From Klebsormidium nitens (lineage: Eukaryota > Streptophyta > Klebsormidiophyceae > Klebsormidiales > Klebsormidiaceae): 64,000 bases of DNA. The position numbers and the translations under genes are program-made. The notes beneath the pieces are model-generated. The model did not search any database. It saw only the letters and a program-made list of their open reading frames with translations, and was not told the origin of the DNA. This document shows positions 10,301 through 23,400 of the stretch, piece by piece (within the stretch, counting starts at the first letter, position 1; each line of letters opens with the position of its first letter). The stretch lies in assembly GCA_000708835.1 (NCBI GenBank), contig DF237130.1, positions 80,048 to 144,047 of the forward strand, given 5' to 3'.

Positions 10301-13280
10301 ACAGGGCCGGAGCAAACAGCAAAGCGCTTGCACGAAATTTTGATGCGTTTGTCTCCACGGTTGGCAAAAGTCGATGATCTCTTCGCTGAGGTTTTTACTT
10401 CACAAGAGCGTCGGAAGCAAGTCCACATCTGTCTGCCTCCAAGCTGACGTCACACTCCTCCCCGCAGTGACGTCGTCACCACCCAAGAGAGCGGCTCCGC
10501 CCCTGCGGGCCTGTCGGTGCAGCGCACCGGGGCCACCACGTGGCGGGATCCCCCTGGCAACAACACGTTCGGCAAGGTCTACCCGGATTACATCACCGCC
10601 GACCAAATACCCTTGTGCCGCGTTCTCGCGGACGGGAGCATCGCATACGCCGCTAACGGGAATTTCTCCTGCGGAGCATTCCAGAGCACCGTCTACGTTT
10701 CGCCGGTGACCCAGCCCCCCAAGTGGGCGGATGGGCCCCGGATCATCGGGCCTGGAAAGCTGCCCGATGCCGCGGCGACAGCAGCTCTCCTCGCAGACAC
10801 CGGTGAGAGCCACTTCCTCCTTTACTGGGTTAAGCTTGTCAATTAGTGGGTTAAGCTTGTCATTGAGTGGGTAAGCTTGTCATAGAAACAATTGTTCGTG
10901 TCTGCAGGACAAGAAGACTTTATTTTTTCACCACATACGGGTGAGGGTGTGCAACCTGCTGTACACTTGCGCTCAAATATTTCAACGAGGCCATGGGTCG
11001 AAGCGGGTCGGCGGCCTCGCATTGAAGGCGTGTGCCCCGCAGCATCTAGCTGGCTTCAAACCTCGTTGAAAGGATCTAAAACTTCTCGGAGCACACCAAT
11101 CTCGATTAACTTTCACTCTGCAACAGACTTACTGACTCACACAAGTTTCTCCACTAAAAGTGGCAAGTTGCTTGAGAGAAGCTCAGTGTACTCAACAAAA
11201 AGGCACGGTCGCGGCTCTACTTCGCACTTCCTCTTGCGAAGGTGCTCAAAGTGAACAGGTGCACATTTCACTCCGTCTGAGAATCAAGATACTGTCCTGG
11301 TCCCTTGCAGGATTTCAAGGAACCCCCGCGGCCACTCCTGCCCCGACCACCCCGGCCCCCACCACCCCCGCCCCGACGTTCCGCGTTCCGTGCCCGACTT
11401 CCCCGGTCGGCGGAATCTGCGACTTCCAGGGACCAACACCCAATCAGGTACGCCGGTTCGAGAGGACTCCATCCCTAGTTTCTTGATGGACCTAACCAAC
11501 GGATTCATAACCTCAGAATCGAAAGCCAAGGACTGAAAGACAAATGCATAAACGGGCTTCCGGTCCGAGGGCTCAACCACAAGAATGAAGACTAGCGGCT
11601 TGCGCTCCAAGACGCCTTGTGCGTTCAGAGCCGTCTGCTCCTTCTCTTTTTCTTAATGGGGATGCTCGGCTTGTCTTGTCCATCCGGGCTTGAGCGACTC
11701 AGCGGGGTGCTGTTGGGCTTCACGCCCTTTCGAAGTTTTGAAATGGGTTGTCCTGTTACAACAAAAAGATGAACGGCGAGGTTCAGAGATCAATTGCAGC
11801 GGACATCGAAACGTTTCGTCGTCTTTCCTTGCGGTGCACCTGCCATTCCGCCTCTGCCATTTATGGGTCTCACTCCATATCGCGCGTGCATCATAAGACT
11901 GAGGGTCGTGCTTCTGTGTCTTCAGAAAGACTTAAGGAGCCCATGACGAAGATTTCTAAACCTTTCCACTTCACCTTTCTGAGCAAATCAAAATCGTCGG
12001 TGAGCCTGTCTACTCCGCCACACAAGAGTTACTCTCCCACTTCGCCTGGCCAATGCTATATTCCAAAAGTCTTACAGCCCCTTGACCGCGACCCAGAAAT
12101 TTAGTGCAGTTTTGCACGCAACTCAACCATTTCTCCCCTTCCAGTGCTTCAACGCCGCCGGCAACCGCTTCATCTGCTGCGCGACCGTGTGCTCGAACAC
12201 CCCGGGCGGGGACCCCGTTTGCGGCCCTGCCGAGCCCGGCTGCTTCGCCACGGCCACCCCGGCCCCGACCACCGGTACCCCCGGGCCGACAACTTCCGCC
12301 CCGGCTCCTACCACCGAGCCCATTTCTACCCCCGGGCCGACAACTTCTGCCCCGGTTTCTACAACTGAGCCCACTTCGACCCCGGCTCCTACCACTGGTG
12401 GGCCGACCTCTACCCCGGTTCCTACAACCGTGCCGACTTCTACGCCGGGCCCTACGGCCACCCCGAGCAGTACCCCCGCGCCCACCACGCCGGGCCCCAC
12501 CGCCACCCCCCAGATCCAGCCCGTGGGGGGTACATGCGACCCGTACGGGCCGACCCCCAATCAGGTGCGGCTTGAATCTGGGAACAAGATTGAAGCTGTC
12601 GGGACGCGTCTGTTCTCGTGGGCCCTCGTAGGTGGCAAGGTAATTGCGTGTGGGGCTAGACGATGTGGGAACAGCTGGAGAGTAAGTTAAGATTGTGAAG
12701 TTACGAATACAATACTCCATGGCTACGCAAAAGCTACGCGTCTCCTGCGCGTTTCTCGCGCTTATAGTAGTCTAATCTTCCCCCTAAGGCAGATGGATTC
12801 TTCTCGTCTCGTGGTTACTTTCACCACTGCTCGTGCGCCACGAAGATTGAACCTTGCAGAATTAGCAAGCATCCTAATCTGCAAGTTTATATTGATCCTC
12901 CTGGCTCGGCCTGGACAGGTGCTTCTTTGGAAGTTGCCCACTTCTTGGTGAGCCTTTTCAAGTGTCTCTTCTTCGTAGAAGTATTCATTTTGACTGAACT
13001 TTATCGTCGGTTCCGGAAAACGGTGAGAATCTGCCTGTGCATGGCAAGACGCAACATTCGCAATCTGCTGCTTCCGGGACTGGCCAGACGACGCTGTGCG
13101 CTCTTTTCAAAACCCGTTCAGAAAGTGACTCAATGAACACATTTGATACAATACACCATTGAAGCTGACAACTCTTCGCCCTGTGTTGTGCAGTGCTTTG
13201 CTTCCAACGGACAGACTTACGTCTGCTGCCAGACCGCCTGCAGCCCGGAGGCTCCCGGCCAATTTCCCAAATGCGTTTAA
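7347..13280 (+). CDS. Secreted lamin-tail-like domain protein with duplicated Cys module
   Basis: Eight exons join in phase: 7347-7411, 7983-8074, 8579-8757, 9492-9667, 10468-10802, 11311-11447, 12145-12564 and 13194-13280, giving 496 residues. Exon 1 encodes a signal peptide (MAVWGLPLLVVLLLATTGVNA). Residues ~30-250 resemble the lamin-tail-like domain of secreted bacterial proteins: VFIDEIHWENAILDFGEAVE, then GPLGLDIAGYVLTRYAG, a VLDYLTYASLG block, TTQESGSAPAGLSVQRTG and a closing NNTFGKVYP. A Pro/Thr/Ala linker (TPAPTTPAPTT) leads to a cysteine-rich module, then a longer Pro/Thr/Ser linker of about 90 residues, then a second copy of the module ending at the stop. The layout suggests an extracellular or cell-wall protein, with linkers likely O-glycosylated. 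The lamin-tail assignment rests on motif order from memory. Function is unknown, and no neighbour gives a clue. Confidence 0.75.
9453..9477. repeat. Two telomere-like CCCTAAAA units in an intron
   Basis: Two copies of ACCCTAAAACC, separated by a few bases, lie just upstream of exon 4 of the lamin-tail-like gene. The core resembles plant telo-boxes (AAACCCTAA) and green-algal telomere units. Two copies are too few to claim an interstitial telomere. Confidence 0.4.
10827..10885. repeat. 21-bp tandem repeat, about 2.8 copies, in an intron
   Basis: The unit GGGTTAAGCTTGTCAATTAG(T) is repeated with small changes directly after the donor site of exon 5 of the lamin-tail-like gene. The third copy is shorter. 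It does not touch coding sequence. Confidence 0.8.
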
Positions 13281-14493
13281 GAGCCCTCCAGCTAGTTTTA
13301 CGTGGCCGAGATCGTCGCTCTAAATATGCGTCACACAATTAAGAGCTTAATCTAGGGCTGCGCTCCTAACTTTCGGGTCTGCTTTAGCTCAGACGCTCGC
13401 ACATTGATGAAATAGGCTATCCTTCTGCGAGGGAAGAGTCGTTGCAAGCAGCTTTTTGATGGAGAGGGTCTAGCTTCGTGTTGTATCGGTCCAGCACCTC
13501 TTTGGGGGTGCTTCGGTATTGAGCCAGTCGAGAGTTGAGATGAGCTTAGTCCAGGACATTGCAGTACTTGTCAAAGAATTGTTACATCAGGATAAAGCAA
13601 GCGAACACACTCTTCAGACGCAGTGCCGACCTGATTGATGCTTTCGATCAATGATTTCAATAAACAGGTTCGGTTGCGCACAGCGAGAGTCGAAGTTTTG
13701 ACATTTCAGAGTAGATTCACGAAATAAGAAGACATCTGATGTTGAGGTTAGCTGAGGAGAACAACAACAGGCGAGAGATCCGCGCGAACTTTTCAAACAC
13801 TTTAAAACACTTCTGAACTCGATCTTTCGATGGATTATCAATGTTCAGCTTTGATCCATGCGCACTGAATCGCGGCCCTGGTAGGCATTTGTATTCAAGT
13901 TTTAACCCTCATTGCATGCTGTCGCACATGCTGCCTACAGCACCATTCCGTGGTCGGCCCGCCGCGCCCGACCCATGTCATTGCCTAGTAGTATATCCGA
14001 CGCGAGAACAAGGACGGTTGCAGGGGCGCTGTGCTGCGCCTGCAATACGTCATTCAACGTCCGATGAGTCCAGGCTCGTTGTTCAATATACTCACTTAAA
14101 ATTAGGTATACTAATTCCGACGGCACCACTCATTTGCATTAAGTAAAATCGACACGGATATCGAGTGATTCAAGTTGCGCCAGCGCTTAAGCTAGCCTAG
14201 ATCGACAAGCGTGTCACTCGGAAGCAGCGCCAGCGGAAACACACAGGTTTGATTACGGCCGCCGGCCATGCATGGCTGCGTAAACGTCATGTGCGGCGCC
14301 GGGCCTGCGTGTGCATGGGCGTTGGCATTCTCTGATGTACTCGATGCTCAACATCACTGGAATACTCACTAATTAATCCGGAATGATCATAGTGGGAATC
14401 TGCATGCGTCAGTGTACGTCCATACCAAACACATTGACGGTTCCGGACCTGGTCCCCTATTATGTTTGACAGACCACAAATTTGACGACAATG
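13281..14493. other. Intergenic spacer between convergent genes
   Basis: This spacer lies between the 3' end of the plus-strand lamin-tail-like gene and the 3' end of the minus-strand coiled-coil gene, so it should hold both polyadenylation regions. I see no further gene in it. Confidence 0.6.
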
Positions 14494-17400
14494 TCAGACC
14501 CGAATCGGGCTCAACGCCCGCTCTTCGTGTTCGTGGTACTGTTTCGAACCTGACCACGGTAAAGTCATCTGCTCCTGTCTCCTGCCGGGTAAGAACCTAT
14601 GCACATTCTCCTGATCCAGCCACAGTGGCTTCCGTGCCGGAGTCCTCACGCGGACTTCGCCGCTGCCCGGCACGACCCCCGTGTCGGCCGATCCCGGAGT
14701 CGGCGCCTGCATTGTCTGCAGCATATCGAGTCGCTCCGCCATTCTAGTTAGCTCGCGAGCCTCCATCCCGATTACCGCCGCGGCTGCCATGGCCGCCCTC
14801 GCCAGCTGTCCCTCGTCCGCCAGCTCAGCGTCCCTTTTGATCTCGGCCGTCGGATGGTTTGCCGCCTGGAGGGCGGTGGTTAGCTGCTTTGCAGCGATCG
14901 CCATTTCGGCGATCCGACGGTCCAGCTCGCTACACGTGTCCTCGTTTGCGAGGTCGAGGCGCTGAAAGTCGGTCCGCAGCTGGGCGAGCCGCTCCTCGGA
15001 GTCCGCCAGCAGAGCCTGGGTGGTGGACAGGGCGGAACGGAGCGTCGCAAGCTCAACGTCCTGCAGGGAAAGAGGGCAATCTGTGTTTGTGTCTTCCTGG
15101 AAGACCGAAACCAGAAGGATTACTTTTTGGGGCCTTCTTCTACAAACAGTGTTCCTCATGAGCAACTGAAGAACAAAACTTGTCCAGACAAAAAAAGCTG
15201 ACTTAATCCTCTAGGCCTAAAATTGGTCATTCTGATGCTGCCTCGGGTATAAGCCCCTGGCACAAGGCCGTGTGAGAAGAAGTACCACTTTCACCCCTGA
15301 GAGGGCATTCGTAGCACTTGCACGTGAGTAGTGTCAAACATGAGGGCTGGACTTTGTAGGCGACTTCTCGAAAGACGCAGTCTGCTTGCAATTGCTTCGA
15401 AAAGGTCGTGATAAGCGGCAGCCACAATCGTGGGTGCAGTGAACGCCTGTGCAAGCCGCTGGATCGACGAGCTTACTGCAACGCTGACGAGAAGCCAGTT
15501 TGTTACCTTTGACTGCTAAGGTATTCTGTTCCTGAGCACAACGGACAGCGACGGGATAGCACTCCGAAGAAAAATTTCGAGAACACTCGCATGGCCTGCC
15601 AAGGCTGAGCAGAATAACAAAGGCTTGGCAAGGTTGGAAGAGCCATCACTGCGGATTCTCGTCGACGTCCTTTCTGACGCCAGTCCTTTCTGACGTCCAC
15701 ATCTCTCTTACGCTTCCACCAGCGGCACTCGCTTTCAACGCTTCAGAGCGTACCAGTGCTCTCGGTGACTCCGGTGCATACAAAACGACATACTTGGCGT
15801 GCGTCGGACCTGCAGACCACTCACCTTTTGCCGACACGCTGTGCGCCACATCTCAATGACCCCGTCCAACGCCGCCACTCGCTTCTCGATTCCTTCCCCT
15901 CCCTGCGCGCTCACCACTCCGCATTCCTCTTCCCCGGTCTCTTCTTCTTGAGTGCCCTCCATAGCAACTCCTCCCCTGGGAGCTCTAGACTCCTCTGCCG
16001 CCTGGACCCTTTGCTGCAGCACCTCTAGAACTTCCTGCTGGTCGCGCATCCGCCCGACGGCCCGCTCCAGCTCCGCACACACCTCCCGCCGGCTCGTCTC
16101 CGCTGCCACCGCTGCCTCGCGCATCTCCTCAGCCCGCCGCGCCACATCCCGATACTGGTCCCCGACACTTACCGCTTCCTTCTCCCGCTCTTTCAAGCGC
16201 TCCTTTACCGTTTCGCACTCTTCCCTCCACCGCTTCCCCTCCTCCATTTCCGTTCGTAGTCGGTTCCGCAACTCTTCCAAGCTCGCCTCTGCCTCCGCCT
16301 CGACTCGTTCTGCCCGCTCTTCGAAGTCGGCGCGGGCGCTCTCGTACTTCTCGGCGGCCGTCCGAAGCTCGTCCGCAAACGTGCGCTTCAGCTCCTGTTC
16401 CGCTGCCTCCCTCTCCCGCTCGGAAACCTCCAGACGTTCGCGCAACCGCGTGACCTCCGCCTTCGCGCTTCCCAGCTGTTCTCGCAGCTCGCTCTCCCCG
16501 CTGACGTTTGCGCTGACTTCACCAGACTGTGCGCTGGCATCATCTACCGACACATCCCGCAGATGCTCGTCCTGGCCCACGTCAGCCGCCCCCGTTGTCA
16601 CTGCCGGAAGCGCCACTGCTCCTTGCACGGCCTCGTCTAGTTTCTTTTGCAGCTCCTCCGCTTCCTCCTCTTTTTGCTCCACCAAAAGGAATAGCCGCCG
16701 GTTCTCCTTCTGTAGCCGCGCCACGTCCCGCTCCCGTGCTTCCAGCTCACCCTTCAGCGACATCACCACCGCATCTGACCCCAGCTCTTTCGCCGACTCC
16801 CCGTCTTCTTGTTGGTTCACTTTCTTTTCGCAGCAGGCCCCGCTGGGCACACCGCTCGAAGCAGTTTCTTTTGAGCACATTACCATCTCCCGCAGCAGAA
16901 TGCGTTGCCCAAGTTCCTCTGAGACGGATTCGATCCCCGCACTTGTCCTCTCGACGTTGGTCCTCGCCTCCTCTGCCAGCGCCCTGACATGGCCGCTCAG
17001 GCGGAAGACCTCCTCAAGAACAAGTGCTTCGGTTGACCGGGCGTTCGCAGCGCAAGTCTGACAGCTTACAGGCCGAGTGGCGATCTCAGCGAATGCCGCG
17101 CGACCTGCTCGCTCCTCCTGCCGAGCGCGTACTCGTCCGCTCAGACGGAAGAGCTCGAGCCTCTCCCATTCTGCAGACTCCGTTAGACCTTCCGAACGGA
17201 GCCTTTCTGACGTCAGCTTTCGGACTGCTGACGTCAGCTGCTCGTGCACCGTTTCTAGCTGCCATTGCAGTCCGGCGACCTCTGCTGAGTGGGCGGCATC
17301 GCTCTCGGTGGCCCGAAGTGTCCACGCCTCGCGAGCTTGCACGCTTTCGGCAGTTAGCACTTGCACCCGCGCAGCGTGGCCCCCAACTTCCACTTCCAGC

Positions 17401-20400
17401 TCTTGGTTTCGAAACTGAACTGACTCCAGAGCTTGCCGGCCGGCGATCAAATCCGCTTCGAGTAACGACACCCGTTCTGTGAAGGCTGCACGCACCGTTT
17501 CTAGTTCGTGCTCCGTCACTGCCAACTGCGACCGCAAAGTCTCCACCTGCCGGGATATGTTCGAGGCTGCGTCGAGAACCGCAGCTTCATTCCCCTTCGG
17601 TGCGGTTACATCGCCCAGCTTATTCTCAAATTCCGTTTGGATTCCAGCATCCGTTCCGGTGCCTCTGTCCGCCAGCGCCAGCCCGCCTCGGTCGACCACA
17701 ATGCTGTCCGTGTTGGTGCCTCGATCCATCATCTCAGCCCTCTCCCCCTCGCCATTTCGCAACTTCAAAAATCCTTCCGCTGGGGCAACCGGGCGCTTTC
17801 GTGGAACCCAGTCCGCGGTGTCAAATCCAGCCGCCTTCGTGCTTATGGTGAGGTCGGAGGAGAGGTACTGTTTCACGAGGAAGCCTTCGGGCCAAGGCTC
17901 GGGCAAAGGGAGGGCGGGAACCGGCGGCTCCAGTGGGGCTGAACGTCGCAGGCTGGCCTTCAGCTGCTGAACCTGAGAGGAGGAGAAACGAACTTGGAAC
18001 GTATTGGGCGAACGTTGTTCGGAAGATAGATGCGGAGGCCGTCGAGAAGTGGCAAGCCTATGACGAGCCGCTGTGTTTCATCGATGTTTTTTGTTTCGTG
18101 TGAAGGATTCCTACGGGGAAAAGATGCGAGGCGGCAGCCAGGACAGTCTCGGACATCAGATATAACTTGCTCGCCAGGTTGCTGAATTTTAACGACAGAC
18201 GTGTCAAGGAACTGGACAGTTGACGTGCGAAAAAGGATCGGCACGGACTGGAAGACACGAGATAGATAGAAGAGGGTCCTGCAACGAAGGAGGAGACGGA
18301 AACTGCGGTCGTTGCGAAAAAAGATGGCCAAACTGTCTCCTCAACAAGAACTTGGCAAGCTACATCCAACTATTGGTAAAGATCTAGAAAAGAGAAGCAG
18401 CAAACAGTCCATTTGTGATGAGTCCTTGGCGAGGATCGAGCAGAAGCGCAAACTGAGCAATGCATTCTTCTGACGTGGGGGTCGAGGAAAACATCGAGGG
18501 CTCACGTCAAATGAGAGCACCACAAAGACGATAACACACAGTGCGGCTTGACAACGGTATGATCCGAGTATCCTCCAAAGTGCGCAAGTGTTGCCGCCCT
18601 CACCTTGTGCATTTCGTGCGCCAGTTCCGCCGCGGCTGCTCGCGCCATGGCCAACAGGCGCGCCCGCTCCTGCTCCACGCTGCGCAGCACGCCCGCCATC
18701 GCCGCAGCCATGGCGTCCTGCAAAAATGAGGCGACACCGTCAGGCGCTGCTCGCGGTTCAAGGAAGCCAGAGGAAGACTGTGGCACGCGGGCCGTAAATT
18801 AGGCTATTGTTGCTATAAGTGGGACTGGGCATGGGGCCCTCAGTCTTCCGTGCGAGCCACAGTATCGTTTTGCTAATTTCGAACACTCAGCTGCGCCGTA
18901 GTGTCCTCTTAACTCGCAACTTTCGAAGTACAGCAGAACTTCAGCGACTCAACAAAGGGCGCGCTGTAACAATCAATGACTTCGAATTCCCACATCTGCC
19001 GACCATTCCCGCTTCGGTAACTGCAGGCGGGCCATAATAATGTCGACATTGAGCGGATAGTTGCGCGCCCTTATGAGGCCCAATGATGCTCTTGCTTCTT
19101 TGATATGCAGGAGTTTCAAATGAAAAGGCAAACACTTGTCGCTTGTCGATGTAGTCCAATCCTGGCTCCTTACCTTCTCTTCCAGTACTGTTTGCTTGTC
19201 CTTTGCAGCCTGCTCCGCCGCCTCGACGGCCCCCTTCGCCGTCTCCCGCGCTTCCGCCCCTTCTCTAGTTGCTTCCGCCAAGTCACGCACCGCTTGTTCC
19301 TTCTGGGCCCTCACCGCCTCCACCACCCCCAGCGCCTCCTGGAGCCCATCTAAAGCTTCTGCCCGCTCCCTCTGCGCCGCAGACTGCGCCTCAAGAGCCT
19401 CTAAGCGACCCCGCTCGCACTCCGCCAAACTCGCCGCCAACGACTTTTCTTCCGCTTCCGCAGACATCATTACGCTCTGACACGTGGCGAGTTGTGCTTT
19501 CACATCGTCTACTTCAGCGTGCACTAGCGCCAGCGCAGCTTCTGCTTCTCGTACGGCGACCGCCAAAGCATGCCGCTCCTTCTCGCTCCGCACCACTTCT
19601 TTCTCTAGCCGTTCCTTGCTCTTCTGCGCTCGCTCCAACTTTTTAGCAATCTCCGCCAGCCCCTTTTCGAACTCCGTCTTTTCCTGCGCGCTCTTTTCCG
19701 CCGCGGCCGCAGCCGCTTCCGCTTTCCGCGCCAGCTCTTTCTTCCCGCGCCGGTCCCGCTCGGCATCCTTCCCCACGGCTGTCGCCTGCTTCTCGCTCGC
19801 AACAAGCTCGACATTTACGCGCTTTAGATTCTCCTCCAAACTCGCAATTACTCGCTCTTTGGACTTTACCCCCTTCCGCAGCTTTCCCACCTCTTCCGCC
19901 TCCTCCCGCACCGCTTCCTTGTACCCCCGAACCTCCTCACGAAGCACCCCCAGCTCCGCCTCCAGCCCGTCCTCTTGCTGACGTAAGCGTGACGTCTCCT
20001 GCCCCGCCCTCGCCGCCTCGTCTCGCAACTGCGCGATCTCAGCCGTCTGCATATGGAGAGTTTGCTCCGTTGCCCGCAGATCGAGCTCCAGGCCCTCGCA
20101 GCGGTCCTCGGCATCGTGCTGCAGTTGTTGCGCGTCACGAAGGGCCAAGCTGGCGGCCACACGCTCCTGAAAGAGAGCGCCTTAGGGATGAGCTGAGACG
20201 AGAGAGCAGCCTAGGAACCGAGCCTTCAAGTCTAGTGGAGAATTGAGAAAACCTTCTCAATTAAGCCGTCCATTAGGTGCCGTCCACAAACCTGACGTAG
20301 ATGTCAGATTCAAAGGTGACGGCCCCCTTGCCTTGCGGACCAAAGCGAACCCGGCCCCGCAGCTGCATACTACCAATCCTTTGGATGACGGGTTTTGCAG

Positions 20401-23400
20401 AGCGTAACATCTCTGCTTCGAGGTTCCTAGAAGCACACAGGTAGGGAAGAAGACTCCCAAAAGTTGCAAGCATCAATAGTTGTGCATCACTGATCAATAG
20501 AGGAGGGCATCTAAGGCGTCGCCCCACCTGCTCCATGACTTCGTTGACTTGGTCCAGCTCCGCCTTCACCGCAGCTTTCGCCCGCCTGTACTCATCCGCC
20601 GCTGCCTGCGATGCAAAACGGCTCCTCGTTCACTGACAAGTCAGGGCCTCAGGTCGGTCCTTTTAAAATAGAGATTCTGAAGGTCGAAAGGCTCGGTTTG
20701 ATGAAGCAAGAAGCTTGAACGACGTCACACTTAAGGGAAGAGGCATTTTAAGCGGCAAGCAATGACTTTAGCAGCCACGTCAGCAGCACACGCAGCGAGT
20801 GCAGAGAGCATGCGTTCTTGCTGTCTCGCCAATATCCTTTAGAAACCCTTCGGAGACCCAATTTCCAATCACCATTCCTACTCACTCTCTGATAAAACTC
20901 TCAGGTACAGGATATGTTTCGGTCTCAGGAGAAAAGACGGCCCGTACCTGCACGTGCCTCTTCATCTCCTCGCTTTGCTTCTCGCCCCTCGCCCGTTCCT
21001 CTGTCAGCTCCGCTGCCAATCGCAACGCCTCCGCCCGACTATCATCCCTGCCCCTCAAAGCTGCTCTCAACTCACCATCCCTCGTTTCCAGCTCTCGCCT
21101 CGCCTCCTCCGACTCTGACGTCACTTGTGCCAACTCGCCTCTCAACCGCTCCACCAAAACCATGGAAGCGCGGTTCTGCACCGACTGCCCCTCTAGAGCT
21201 TCCAGCTCTACGCTCAGCTTCCTGAGCCCTTCGCTCTTTTCTTTAAGTTGCCCCTCGAGAGTCGCAACCCTTCCCTCAAACCCTTCCCTCTCTGCTTCGG
21301 CTTGGGTAAGCTGCGCTTGCATTTCAGCAACTTTTGCCTCCAGAGCTTGTACTGCAACTCGCGCCTCCACCTCTTTCTGCTCCAAGTCTCCCCGTAGCTT
21401 CGAGACCTCGCCTTCCAACCGCCCCTTCTCTTCAATCTTCCGCTCGAAACTCGCCACCAGCCTCAATATCTCCGCCCCGCTTTCCGCGTTCCGTTCCTCG
21501 GCCGCTCTCCTCAGCGCTTGTTCCGTTCTCAGCTCACCTTGACTCGCGCTCAGCGCTTTCTCCGTCCCCTGCAGGCACCGCAGCAGCTCCGCGATTTGCG
21601 CCGCATTTTCCGCTTCCGCTCTTTCCCGAGCCCCTTTCTCCGTACGTGCTTCCTCCAAAGCCTTGCCCACTTGTTCCGTGAGGCCCTGTTTCTCTGCTTC
21701 CGACGTCGCCTGCAGCTCTGCGAGCGCGTCCCGTGCCTTCGACAGGGCCTTCCGCAGCTCTTTCATTCGCTCGCTCTTCGCCGTCGCCTGTTCCTCCATC
21801 CCTTGTAGCGCCTCGACTTGCGAAAGCGCATCCGTTAGCGAACCCCTCAGCCCGTCAGCTTCCCTCCGTAGATCCCGGATAGCTGCCAACAGCTCTACAG
21901 GGCCTCCCGCGCCGCCCAGTGCCTCCCTCACACCGCCTAGCTCGCTTTCCAGGCCCTGTATCCGCAACCGCGCCTCTCGGTGCACAGTTTCGACCTCCCC
22001 CAAACGCTCCCGAAGCTCGGTTTCTTGACTCGTAAAGCGCATTCTCTCCGTCTCTAGTTGTTGCTGCGCCGCCAGGACCTGCTGGCCTAGCTCCACGTCT
22101 TCCAGCTGCTGATTGGTGTACTTATCCCGCAGGGCCTCGCATTCTAGCCTGCAGGACTCCAACTCCGATCGCAGCGCCGCCGCGACTTTTCCCGCCGTCT
22201 CCGCGCCCTCGACGCGCGCCCTCAACTCGTCGACCTCGCTCGCAACCTCCGCCATGCGTGTCCCGTTCTTTTCTCTCTCTTCGACAAGCTCCACTCTCAG
22301 CCGTTCGAGTACGTCCGCCTGTTCCGCAAACTCGTTCTTTGCGGCGGCAAGCTCTAACTCAAAGTCTCGAATCTGCCCCTCCTTTTTCTGCAGCTCCGAC
22401 CGATACAGCTCCTCAACTTCGTTCAACTCCGCCGCAAAGTCGCGCGCCTTCGCGGCCGCCGCCACCCGATGCTTCCGGTCCTCTTGCCGCAGGTTCTCTT
22501 CCGCCTCCACGAGAGCGTTCCGCGCCGTTTCCAGCGCCTCTCGCAGCGCGTTCACCACTCCCTCCTTCTCCTCCAACGCTTGGCTCAGGTCCGACACGTC
22601 TTGGATGACGTCACGCTCAAACCCGGCCATTCTTTCCTTCATCCACTCGACGTCCGAAGCGCCCCCCTGCAGCTCCGACACTTCTTCCCGCAGTGCCGCA
22701 ATCTCGTGCGCCTGCTCCTCCGCCACCTCTAAAAGTCTCTCGATCTCCAGGTCTTTTTCCCGAAGCTCCTCAACCCTCTTGGCATCCCACTTGGCAGATG
22801 AATCCCGCCACGTGCTCTCCGCTTCCTGAAGCGCGTCTCTGGCTTGTCGCTTCGCTCCCTCTAGCGCTTCCTCCGCCTCTGCCATTCTTGCCCGCCTGTC
22901 TGCTTCGTTCTTGGCTTCCCAACGAGCGGCATCCGCCCTGGCTTCCGCCAGCTCTTCTTCGAGCTGCTTCAAGCGCTCCTCCTCACCCAACTTCGCTGCC
23001 CCACTCCGATCCCGCTCGCTTTTGATCGTCTCCAGAGCGTTGCTGAGCGCCACATTCTCTGCTTCCAAACGTTTGACGTTGCCCGCTAACGCTTGGTTGG
23101 CGTCAATCGTTCTCTGCAAGATCGAGAAGAAGGGATTAAGCACCGCAGTAAAGAATATTGTCGAAATAACCAGAGCTGGCTTTGACAAATTGACCGTTTG
23201 ACGGAGGTCGCTTCGATGGCTGTTGACGTTTGAGGCCCAGTTCATTTGCCCTCAGTCCTCCATGGAAGCCTTTTCCATGATGACACTGAACATCCTACTT
23301 GCAAACCAGTTCCCGCCTTGCAACGAAATTCGTCTTCCCTCCAGCAAAGTCCGAGATAAAGTTCAAGCGTCGAAATTCATATCTTAGAACAGAGAAGTAA

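Noticed and set aside
15952-17061. Long plus-strand open frames, very rich in Ser and Arg, opposite the coiled-coil exons
   Set aside because: They are antisense shadows of GC-biased coiled-coil codons: Glu/Ala/Leu-rich sense gives Ser/Arg-rich antisense. The minus strand has coherent exons with matching phases.
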